Below are positions 57,429 to 64,000 of a stretch of DNA of 64,000 bases, in pieces. Position numbers and translations under genes: made by a program. The notes beneath the pieces are model-generated. The model was not told where the DNA came from, searched no databases, and saw only the letters and a list, made by a program, of their open reading frames with translations. Source of the stretch: VAXT01 sp038040395 (GTDB lineage: Bacteria; Actinomycetota; Thermoleophilia; Gaiellales; Gaiellaceae); assembly GCA_038040395.1 (NCBI GenBank), contig JBBPIJ010000005.1, positions 78,379-142,378 of the forward strand, written 5' to 3'. Numbering within the stretch: the first letter of the stretch is position 1; each line of letters begins with the position of its first letter.

Positions 57429-58612
57429 GAGAGCTCGACGAGCTCTTCGCCGATCGCGACCTCGTCGCCCTTCCTCGCGCCTGCCGCCTTGAGCGCCTCG
57501 GCGAGCTCCTCGTCGCCGGGCGGGCGGCCCATGACGCGGAAGCCCGTGTCGGTGCGGAAGATCCGATAGCTCCGGCCGCGTGGCTCGGGCCGGTAGACGA
57601 GGAAGTCGGCCAGCCCCTCGGGGCTCGCCTCGGGTAGCGCCTCGGGCTCGGGGACGTGCTGGAAGAGCCCGCGGCGGAACTCTTCGATCCCCGCGCCGGT
57701 CGCGCACGAGGCCTGGTAGGTCGCGATGATCCGCTCATCCGAGACACCGAGCTCCGGCAACTCGGGCTGAAGATCGATCTTGTTCAGGACGACGACCTGG
57801 GCAAGCTCGTCGAGGCCCTCGCCGTAGGCGGTCAGCTCACGGTCGATCGCCGCCCAGCGCTCGGCCGGCTCGCCGTCGGCGGAGTCGATCACGTGCACGA
57901 GCAGCCGCGCACGCTCCAGGTGGGCCAGGAACTCGTGCCCCAGACCCACTCCCTCGCTTGCCCCCTCGATCAGCCCCGGCACGTCCGCGACCGTCAGCTG
58001 ACGCCCGTCGGGCGCGTCGACCGTGCCGAGGATCGGCTCGAGGGTCGTGAACGGGTAGCTCGCCACCTTCGGCCGAGCGTTCGAGATCCGCGTCAGAAGC
58101 GACGACTTGCCTGCGTTCGGGAGCCCGACGAGCGCCGCGTCGGCGAGGAGCTTGAGCCGCAGCTCGACGTCGGCCTCATCCCCCGGCAGGCCGACCTCGG
58201 CGAAGCGCGGCGCCTGTCGCGTCGGCGTGGCGAACCGCCGATTCCCGCGCCCGCCTGCTCCGCCACGCGCGAGCATGACGCGCGCGCCCGGGCTCGCGAG
58301 GTCGGCGACGAGCTTGTCGTCCTCGAAGACCTGCGTCCCGGCTGGAACGTGGAGCTCGATGCTCTCGCCCGTTGCGCCGTGCTTGCCCGAGCCGCCGCCG
58401 CCCTGCCCGCGCTTGGCCTCGATCCACTTACGCCCCCGGAACGCCGAGAGGTCGCGCAGATCCGGATCCGCGACGAGCGAGACGTCCCCGCCAGGCCCGC
58501 CGTCGCCGCCGTCGGGGCCGCCTTTCGGGACGTGCTTCTCCCGCCGGAAGCTCATCGCACCGTCACCGCCGCGCCCGGCCTTGACCCGGATGCGCGCGCG
58601 ATCGTTGAACAC
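57425..58612 (-). CDS. obgE: Obg/CgtA GTPase
   Basis: Essential ribosome-associated GTPase. 395 residues: N-terminal glycine-rich Obg fold (VKAGRGGDGAMSFRREKHVP, GGDGGPGGDV), G domain with GLPNAGKSSLLTRIS, DVPGLIEGASEGVGLGHEFL, NKID, and a C-terminal OCT domain (ALPEASPEGLADFLVY, AGARKGDEVAIGEELVEL). GTG start 5 bp after rpmA. Its stop overlaps nadD by 4 bp. All motifs intact. Confidence 0.96.
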   Translation of the reverse strand: MFNDRARIRVKAGRGGDGAMSFRREKHVPKGGPDGGDGGPGGDVSLVADPDLRDLSAFRGRKWIEAKRGQGGGGSGKHGATGESIELHVPAGTQVFEDDKLVADLASPGARVMLARGGAGGRGNRRFATPTRQAPRFAEVGLPGDEADVELRLKLLADAALVGLPNAGKSSLLTRISNARPKVASYPFTTLEPILGTVDAPDGRQLTVADVPGLIEGASEGVGLGHEFLAHLERARLLVHVIDSADGEPAERWAAIDRELTAYGEGLDELAQVVVLNKIDLQPELPELGVSDERIIATYQASCATGAGIEEFRRGLFQHVPEPEALPEASPEGLADFLVYRPEPRGRSYRIFRTDTGFRVMGRPPGDEELAEALKAAGARKGDEVAIGEELVELS

Positions 58613-58617
58613 GGTGC

Positions 58618-58872
58618 TTACTCGGCTTCGGTGACGGCCACGACGCGGCGCTCGCCACTCGCGGCGAACGCGACCTTGCCGTCGCGCTTGGCGAAGATCG
58701 TGTGGTCGCGGCCGATGCCCGCGCCGTCGCCCGGCCGGAACTTCGTGCCGCGCTGGCGGACGAGGATCATCCCCGCGCTCACCGTCTGGCCGTCGTAGAT
58801 CTTCACGCCGAGGCGCTTGGCGTTCGAGTCGCGACCGTTCCTGGAGGAACCGAGACCCTTTTTGTGTGCCAT
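58618..58872 (-). CDS. rpmA: 50S ribosomal protein L27
   Basis: 84 residues with MAHKKGLGSSRNGRDSNAKR and RQRGTKFRPGDGAGIGRDHT, canonical for L27. The L27 N-terminus is not preceded by a Firmicutes-type cleavable extension. It directly follows rplU with no gap, and obgE starts 5 bp after it. Confidence 0.97.
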   Translation of the reverse strand: MAHKKGLGSSRNGRDSNAKRLGVKIYDGQTVSAGMILVRQRGTKFRPGDGAGIGRDHTIFAKRDGKVAFAASGERRVVAVTEAE

Positions 58873-59262
58873 CTAGCTGTCTTCCTTCTTCGTGGACGCC
58901 GCCGGCTTCTTCGCGGCGTCCGGCTTCTTCTCGGCGGCGGGCTTCTTCGCAGCCGTGGCCTTCGCTCCGATCGACGTGATCTCGATCTGCGTCAGCGAGC
59001 TGCGATAGCCGTTGTGCCGGCGGTAGCCCGTTCGCTTGCGGTACTTGCCGATCCGGATCTTCTCGCCCTTCACGTGTTCGAGGACCTTCGCGGTCACCTG
59101 CTCCTTCGGCTTGAAATCGGCCTTCCCGTCGCCGCCGGCGAAGAGGATGTCGGGGTGGAAGGTCTTGCCCTCGTCGGTCTTGACCCGGTCCACGAGCAGC
59201 TTCTCGCCCTCGCGGACGCGGTACTGCTTGCCACCCAGTGAGATGATCGCGTAATCGGTCAT
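58873..59262 (-). CDS. rplU: 50S ribosomal protein L21
   Basis: 129 residues: MTDYAIISLGGKQYRVREGE, KVLEHVKGEKIRIGKYRKRT and the GYRRHNGYRSSLTQIEITSI segment are canonical. A Lys/Ala-rich C-terminal extension (AKATAAKKPAAEKKPDAAKK) of about 25 residues is typical of actinobacterial L21. First gene of rplU-rpmA-obgE-nadD. The divergent membrane-protein gene begins right next to its start codon. Confidence 0.96.
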   Translation of the reverse strand: MTDYAIISLGGKQYRVREGEKLLVDRVKTDEGKTFHPDILFAGGDGKADFKPKEQVTAKVLEHVKGEKIRIGKYRKRTGYRRHNGYRSSLTQIEITSIGAKATAAKKPAAEKKPDAAKKPAASTKKEDS

Positions 59263-60210
59263 TTGCGTGGAAACGCGGGCTCAGGCCCGCGAGAGAGTCA
59301 GTTTAGCCAAGGATCGCGCGGGCCGGGGCTCGCGGAGGCGCTCGTCGCCTGGGGACTGTACGGCCTGGTTGCGTTGTGCGTGCTCGTGACGTACTCGCGC
59401 CTGGCGTCGGACGAGCTCTACAACGTGAGTCATGACGGGCTCGCCGGCGGTGCGAGCCGCCTGCTCGTCTTCCTGAATTTCCCGACCGCGCTGCTGGCGA
59501 TCGCGGTGCTCGCGCTCGTGACGGATCGGATCGGGTTTCGCTGGCCGGCGCTCCTCGCGCTCGTGCTCTGCCTCCTGATCCTCGTCCCCGGAGTCGTCGA
59601 CCAGGACGACCTCGACGCGAAGTGGATCAACGTTCTCCCCGCCCTCGGCGTCGCGATCGTGCTGGCGATGACGCTCTGGGCGGTTCGCGACGGGACCGGA
59701 GGCTCGGGAAGCCCGGCAGGTGACCGTGTGCGAATCGTCGTCGCGGCGGCTCTTGCCTTCGTCTCGCTGCCGTGGCTCTTCGCCGAGCTGGGCTTCTACA
59801 TCGGCGACGTGCCGGGCCTGGCCTCGATCTTCCGCTCGAAGCAGGTCTTCGAGGGACACCCGTCCGTCCATCTCGGCGAGCACCACGGCTTCCAGGGGCT
59901 CCTCCTCGTCGTGACAGCGCTCCTGCTGAGCCGCGAGCTCCCGCGGATGCACCCGGGTCGCCTACGCACCGGGCTCGCCGCCTACCTCTCGCTGATGATC
60001 CCCTACGGGCTCGGGAACATGGCCAACGACGGTTGGACGGAGCAAGTAGTCAAGCGGGGCTGGACCGGCTGGGAGGTTCCGGACATGCTCCGACCGGGCC
60101 TGACATGGGCCTGGGGAGTGACGATCCTCGCCGCCGCTGCGGTCTTCTTCGCGCTTGACCGAGGGGTCCTACGGGAGGAAGATCGATCGGTCGATCCGAA
60201 GCGGAGGTAA
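59263..60210 (+). CDS. Polytopic membrane protein of unknown function
   Basis: Up to 315 residues with about eight hydrophobic helices (for example WGLYGLVALCVLVTYSRLAS, LLVFLNFPTALLAIAVLAL, WINVLPALGVAIVLAM). Conserved-looking histidines occur in HPSVHLGEHHGFQG near the middle and in the loop before it. A TTG start at 59263 abuts the rplU start, leaving no promoter space, so the true start could be downstream. It is followed 3 bp later by a DUF1326 gene. Function unknown. Confidence 0.6.
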   Translation: MRGNAGSGPRESQFSQGSRGPGLAEALVAWGLYGLVALCVLVTYSRLASDELYNVSHDGLAGGASRLLVFLNFPTALLAIAVLALVTDRIGFRWPALLALVLCLLILVPGVVDQDDLDAKWINVLPALGVAIVLAMTLWAVRDGTGGSGSPAGDRVRIVVAAALAFVSLPWLFAELGFYIGDVPGLASIFRSKQVFEGHPSVHLGEHHGFQGLLLVVTALLLSRELPRMHPGRLRTGLAAYLSLMIPYGLGNMANDGWTEQVVKRGWTGWEVPDMLRPGLTWAWGVTILAAAAVFFALDRGVLREEDRSVDPKRR

Positions 60211-60213
60211 TCC

Positions 60214-60816
60214 ATGGCCTGGAAACTCGATGGGACCTATTTCGAGAACTGCAGCTGCGACGTCCTCTGCCCCTGCGGTGCGAGCAGCCTCACGCTGCCG
60301 GCGGACAAGGAGCGCTGCACCTTCGTCTTCGCCTACCACGTGGATGACGGAGAGATCGAAGGCGTGGACGTGTCCGACCGGACGGTTCTCCTCGTCGGCG
60401 ACACGCCCGCGCAGATGAGCGACGGCAACTGGCGCGTCGGCCTGATCATGGACGACGGCGCCTCCGAGGAGCAGGCACAGCTACTCGGAGCGGTCTTCGG
60501 CGGCCAGAAGGGCGGCCCGATGGAGCTCCTCGCGCCGCTGATCTCCGAGCTGCTCGGCCTCGAGCAGATGCCGATCGAGTACGAGGACGACGGCTTCAAG
60601 CACCGCGTGAAGGCGGGCGACGGGATCGACATCGAGGTCGAAGACTTCGTCCCGGAGGGCTTCTCCGAGCCTTCACGCCTGGTCGGGATCTTCCATCCCT
60701 CGAACTCGACGCTGACGGTCGCGCAGGCGACGCGTTCGAAGATCGAAGCCTTCGGCATGGAGTTCGACAACGACGGCAAGAACGGCCATTCGGCACCGTT
60801 CTCCTGGGCTGCCTAG
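60214..60816 (+). CDS. DUF1326 protein
   Basis: 200 residues: WKLDGTYFENCSCDVLCPCG with four Cys in the first 25 residues is the DUF1326 signature, followed by FVFAYHVDDGEIEGVDVSDR and QATRSKIEAFGMEFDND. A good GGAGGT ribosome site precedes ATG. Cysteine-rich, likely metal-binding; often next to a DUF2182 membrane protein, and the preceding polytopic protein may play that role. Function unknown. Its stop overlaps the Nudix gene by 4 bp, convergent. Confidence 0.82.
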   Translation: MAWKLDGTYFENCSCDVLCPCGASSLTLPADKERCTFVFAYHVDDGEIEGVDVSDRTVLLVGDTPAQMSDGNWRVGLIMDDGASEEQAQLLGAVFGGQKGGPMELLAPLISELLGLEQMPIEYEDDGFKHRVKAGDGIDIEVEDFVPEGFSEPSRLVGIFHPSNSTLTVAQATRSKIEAFGMEFDNDGKNGHSAPFSWAA

Positions 60817-61268
60817 ACGCTGAGCAGGCCGACGAGCTCGTCGGGGTAGAGAATCTCGCCGTCGCTCCGGAAGGAGTCGACCGGCTTCCACGCGATCTCG
60901 TGGGTGAGTGGACCGTCCGGCGTCATCTCCTCGGCCCTCCACTCGTCGAGCCCGTAGAGCCTCTCGTCGCGCAGGCTGCATTCGTAGACCAGGCAGATCT
61001 CATGCCCGGGCGCGCCTTCAAACGTGAAGATGTTTTCGATCGTCGCTTCGAGCCGACCGACGTCGACCTCGGTTCCGAGCTCCTCGAGTAGCTCGCGGCG
61101 GACCGTGTCCGCGGAGCGCTCGCCGAACTCGACCGTCCCGCCGAGCAGCCGGTGGAACCACTCGTCCTTGACGTCGTCTCGGCACCGCTCGACCAGAATC
61201 CTGTCGTCTTGACGGATCAGAGCGAGCGCCTGCGTGCGAATGCGACCCTGATTGTCGATGGGAGACAC
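60813..61268 (-). CDS. Nudix hydrolase
   Basis: 151 residues with GTG start. The Nudix box is intact: GGTVEFGERSADTVRRELLE, then ELGTEV (GX5EX7REUXEEXGU). ALALIRQDDRILVERCRDD precedes it and GLDEWRAEEMTPDGPL follows. Hydrolyses nucleoside diphosphate derivatives; the substrate cannot be predicted. Directly downstream of the broken nucleotidyltransferase on the same strand. Confidence 0.87.
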   Translation of the reverse strand: MSPIDNQGRIRTQALALIRQDDRILVERCRDDVKDEWFHRLLGGTVEFGERSADTVRRELLEELGTEVDVGRLEATIENIFTFEGAPGHEICLVYECSLRDERLYGLDEWRAEEMTPDGPLTHEIAWKPVDSFRSDGEILYPDELVGLLSV

Positions 61269-61292
61269 TCGCCCATTCTGCGCGACTGGTCG

Positions 61293-61914
61293 CTAGCCGA
61301 GGTCGCCGAGCCAGCGGTGCCCGGGATGGACGAGCTCCAGCGCGTCGGCCAGCCAGCGTCGGCGCTCGGAGTCCAGGTGGCGGAAGGACTGCTTGGAAAT
61401 CGCTCTCGTCCTTGTCGCGAGAGTGCTTCGCCTTGTAGAGGAGGACGATCTCCGGGCGGCCGTACGGGATGCCGTCCGCGGTTCGCTCGATCGCCTTCGC
61501 GTAGGGCATTCGAATGCTCTCGTCGCGACGGCAGATCCAAGTGTCGCCTGCTGACGACTCGCGGAAGACATCGAGCCGCCAGACGCCGGCCTCACAGTCG
61601 AGCACCCAGCTCTGATGGGTTTCCTCGAGCCGGTCCCGCGCGCGCTCGAGAGGCGTCGCCTCGTGCGGCCCCGTGATGACGAAGACCTCGAATCCCGCGA
61701 GGGCCTCGACGATCTCGTCGAACCGGCTACCTGGCACGGCGATCTCGAGATCCTCGTGCTCGCGGTGCTGCCCACCGAGGAAGAGGTCGATTCCCCAACC
61801 GGCGGCGACGTACCAGGGCGCCTCGACCCCCGCGAGGACGCGCTGCGCCTCTCGCGGGTGCCAGGGCGCCCACTCGAAGAGGTCTGGATCGAAACTACTC
61901 GCTGGGGGTATCAG
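61293..61914 (-). pseudogene. Frameshifted aminoglycoside nucleotidyltransferase-like protein
   Basis: The minus strand encodes VAAGWGIDLFLGGQHREHED and LEIAVPGSRFDEIVEALAGF, the nucleotidyltransferase pattern G-W-x-x-D, R-x-H-x-D-L-E of AadB-type aminoglycoside adenylyltransferases. The frame is intact through KHSRDKDESDFQAVL. The family continuation HLDSERRRWLADALELVHPG lies in another frame, because of one extra base at about 61376-61386. At the 5' end no ATG, GTG or TTG starts the frame; a CTG at 61914 inside the end of the RNase gene is the only candidate. Probably inactivated or an assembly error. Confidence 0.65.
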
Positions 61915-64000
61915 GCTTTACTTCGGTCGCGGCCGCTGCTCCTGCCGGCTTCCTGCGGCGGTTCCGGCCGCCCCGGCTGCCTCGGCGTGTCCGCTTCTTC
62001 TTCGGCGGCTGGTCGCCGTCGGCCGCTGCGCCGTTGTCCTCGGTGCCGAGATCGGCAGACGGGACGTGGATCGTCGCGGCGCGCGCTGCGTCGGGCTTGG
62101 CCTCGGGCTCGGGCTTCGGCGCCGGCACCTGCTCCGTGGGCGGCTGGCCGTTCTCGGCCGCCGCCGCGGCTGCCGGCTTCTTGCGCCGGTTGCGTCCGCC
62201 TCGCGATCCGCGCCTCGTGCGCTTCCTCGGCGTCGCCGCGGCATCGGGCTTCGCCTCGGCATCGGGCTCGTCGGCGGGAGGCTCGTCGGTCGGAGGCTCC
62301 TCGACCTCGGCCACGGCGTCCACTGCCTCGTCCACTGCCTCAGCCACAGGCTCCTCGGCCGCGTCGGGAGCCGGAACCTCGTTCTTCGGATCCGTCACCT
62401 TCTTGCGCGGAGCGCGAGTCGGCTTCTCGGCTTCGGCCTCCGCCGTGATCGGCCCGGCCACCTGGGTCGCCGTCGCAGCCTGGACGAGAGTCGCGTGCGC
62501 GGTCCCGTCGAGCACGCGCTCGATGCGGACATTGACCTTCTTGCCGACGAGCTTCGACGCCTCGGCAACGCAGACGTCCAGCCCGTCGAGCTTCCCGACG
62601 GCCGCGGTTAGGTCGTGCTTGCCGACCTCCACGAGCTCGAGCCGAACCTCGGCGCCCTCCTCGACGGGAGCCTTCGGCGCGATATCGGCGAGCTTGCCCT
62701 CGGCGATCACCTTGAAGTGGTCGAGCGGCGCACCGGCCTTCCCTTCGATGAAGAACCTGCGCTTGGCGAGGCGCTCGATCTCGATCAGCCGCTGTGCGCC
62801 CGAGCCGATCACGTGCGAGGCAACGTTCTCCTCGAGCTCGACCCGGATCGCCTCGACGCCGCGCTTGGAGTCGGCGGCGAGCTGGCGCAGGCGCCGCTCG
62901 GCATCGGTCGCGGCCGAGTGTGTCGAGAGAACGATCCCGTCCCCGGCACAGGTCGGGCACTTCTGCGTGAGGATCTCGCGTGGGCCCTCGGTCACGTTCT
63001 GGCGCGTCATCTCGACGAGCCCGAGCGGCGAGATCTCGACGACGTAGGTCTTCGTCCGGTCGCGCTCGAGCTCGGTCTTCAGCGCCTCCTCGACGGTGGC
63101 CCGGTTCTTCGGGCTCCCCATGTCGATGAAGTCGATGACGATGATCCCGCCGATGTCACGCAGGCGGAGCTGGTGGACGACCTCCTTGACCGCTTCGAGG
63201 TTGTTCGCGGTGATCGTGTCCTCGAGCCGCCCGGTCGAGCTCTTCGAGCGCGAGCCGACGAAGCGGCCGGTGTTGACGTCGATGACCGTGAACGCCTCGG
63301 CGTAGTCGAAGACGAGGTAGCCGCCGGAGGGCAGGTCGACCCTGCGCGACAGCGTGGATCGGATCGCGTCCTCGACGCCCGTCGACTCGAAGAGCGGCGT
63401 CTTCTCGCGGTGGCGGATGACGCGGTCGACCATGTGCGGCGAGGTCTTCTTCAGGTAGCCGACGATCCGCTTGTACGTGCGGTCGTCGTCGACGACGGCC
63501 TTCTCGAAGTCGCCCGTGAAGAGGTCGCGCGTGACGCGCAGCGGCAGCTCGGCCTCCTGGTAGACGAGCGCGGGGGCCTTCGCCTTCTCCGCGTTCGCCT
63601 CGATCGACTTCCAGAGCTTCATCAGGAAGGCGAGGTCGCGCTCGACGTCTTCGGCCGAGGCGCCGTCGGCTGCGGTGCGGACGATGACGCCGCCCTTCTT
63701 GGGCGCGATCCCTTTGACGATGTCGCGGAGCCGAACGCGCTCGTCGTCCTCGAGCCGGCGTGAGACGCCGAGGCCCTCGCCGTGCGGGACGTAGACGACG
63801 AAGCGGCCCGGGAGCGAGATCTCGGTCGTGAGCCGCGCGCCCTTCGACTTCATCGGGTCCTTGACGGACTGGACGAGGACTTCCTGGCCGCGCTTGATCA
63901 GGTCCTGGATCTTTCGGCCGTGTCTGCGGCCCTCGAGCTCGGGGCCGACGATCTCGTCGACGTAGAGGAAGCCGTTCTTCTCGAGGCCGATCTCGACGAA
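61895..64000 (-). CDS. rne: Ribonuclease E/G, 5' end cut by window
   Basis: The frame is open through base 64000, so the N-terminal part is outside. The visible 701 residues start with the S1-like region (EIGLEKNGFLYVDEIVGPEL), then the RNase H-like and DNase-I-like catalytic part (VIDFIDMGSPKNRATVEEAL, VEISPLGLVEMTRQNVTEG) and the zinc-link CPTCAGDG. The C-terminal 180 residues are disordered, acidic and Ala/Pro-rich with two arginine-rich blocks of nearly the same sequence (KRTRRGSRGGRNRRKKP and KRTRRGSRGGRNRRRKP). These should bind RNA. Main role: mRNA decay and rRNA/tRNA processing. Confidence 0.94.
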   Translation of the reverse strand, partial: FVEIGLEKNGFLYVDEIVGPELEGRRHGRKIQDLIKRGQEVLVQSVKDPMKSKGARLTTEISLPGRFVVYVPHGEGLGVSRRLEDDERVRLRDIVKGIAPKKGGVIVRTAADGASAEDVERDLAFLMKLWKSIEANAEKAKAPALVYQEAELPLRVTRDLFTGDFEKAVVDDDRTYKRIVGYLKKTSPHMVDRVIRHREKTPLFESTGVEDAIRSTLSRRVDLPSGGYLVFDYAEAFTVIDVNTGRFVGSRSKSSTGRLEDTITANNLEAVKEVVHQLRLRDIGGIIVIDFIDMGSPKNRATVEEALKTELERDRTKTYVVEISPLGLVEMTRQNVTEGPREILTQKCPTCAGDGIVLSTHSAATDAERRLRQLAADSKRGVEAIRVELEENVASHVIGSGAQRLIEIERLAKRRFFIEGKAGAPLDHFKVIAEGKLADIAPKAPVEEGAEVRLELVEVGKHDLTAAVGKLDGLDVCVAEASKLVGKKVNVRIERVLDGTAHATLVQAATATQVAGPITAEAEAEKPTRAPRKKVTDPKNEVPAPDAAEEPVAEAVDEAVDAVAEVEEPPTDEPPADEPDAEAKPDAAATPRKRTRRGSRGGRNRRKKPAAAAAAENGQPPTEQVPAPKPEPEAKPDAARAATIHVPSADLGTEDNGAAADGDQPPKKKRTRRGSRGGRNRRRKPAGAAAATEVKPDTPSE

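Overview
The window is GC-rich with almost no intergenic space. It carries many 1-, 4- and 8-bp gene overlaps and many GTG/TTG starts. The gene content points to an actinobacterium, most likely class Thermoleophilia (Gaiellales/Solirubrobacterales-like): coenzyme F420 genes, an rplU-rpmA-obgE-nadD block, a stand-alone 2-oxoglutarate dehydrogenase E1 with a Pro/Ala-rich linker, and many small proteins of types I associate with that class. The taxonomic call is inference from gene content, not from a marker tree. Both window ends cut genes: a cyclic-2,3-diphosphoglycerate-synthetase-like protein on the left and RNase E/G on the right.

Layout. 1-5.0 kb: nitrogen/carbamoyl-phosphate metabolism (cDPGS-like protein, carbamate kinase, ornithine carbamoyltransferase, agmatine deiminase) interleaved with a rhomboid protease, a small zincin and a 29-residue membrane peptide. 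5.0-8.0 kb: a double-glycine peptide gene, tRNA-Ala(TGC), a LanC-like protein and a drug/metabolite-type exporter. 8.1-17.9 kb: a ten-gene minus-strand operon with every junction overlapping. It encodes tryptophan dioxygenase, kynureninase, an anthranilate-CoA-ligase-like enzyme and a 2-aminobenzoyl-CoA monooxygenase/reductase-like fusion with beta-oxidation-type enzymes. It reads as a route from tryptophan through anthraniloyl-CoA to central metabolism. A creatininase-family protein is a candidate for the otherwise missing formylkynurenine formamidase. 18.0-21.2 kb: a divergent operon with a thioesterase and cofC-cofD-npdG-cofE (F420 biosynthesis and F420:NADP reduction).

21.3-31.1 kb: mostly accessory genes. 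These are paired membrane proteins followed by a shared repeat, a degenerate metallo-beta-lactamase fold, PAP2 phosphatase, an ArsR/SRPBCC-VOC pair, a cyclase-like domain without catalytic residues, a membrane diguanylate cyclase, a CBS protein, a frameshifted secreted-protein remnant and a lipoprotein. 31.1-37.4 kb: the most interesting locus. A probable minus-strand operon encodes a SnoaL-like protein, an NPPY-type methyltransferase, two short peptides with a common double-glycine leader, a SurA/parvulin-like chaperone, and an ABC exporter carrying two cyclic-nucleotide-binding domains and a C39 leader peptidase. A third peptide with the same leader lies alone at 5.1 kb. I read this as a peptide maturation and export system.

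37.4-52.3 kb: small envelope proteins, sucA-type E1, secreted beta-propeller, NlpC/P60-like and fibronectin-like proteins, a nitrilase, an archaemetzincin-like membrane protein lacking the zinc motif, and an MFS transporter. 52.3-56.9 kb: a PD-(D/E)XK nuclease gene that ends inside tRNA-Ala(GGC), a flavoprotein-receiver-cNMP fusion, a methyltransferase, a glutamine amidotransferase, RsfS and a MazF-like toxin-antitoxin pair. 56.9-64 kb: nadD-obgE-rpmA-rplU, a DUF1326 protein, a Nudix hydrolase, a frameshifted nucleotidyltransferase and RNase E/G. No CRISPR array, insertion sequence, prophage or rRNA gene was seen.
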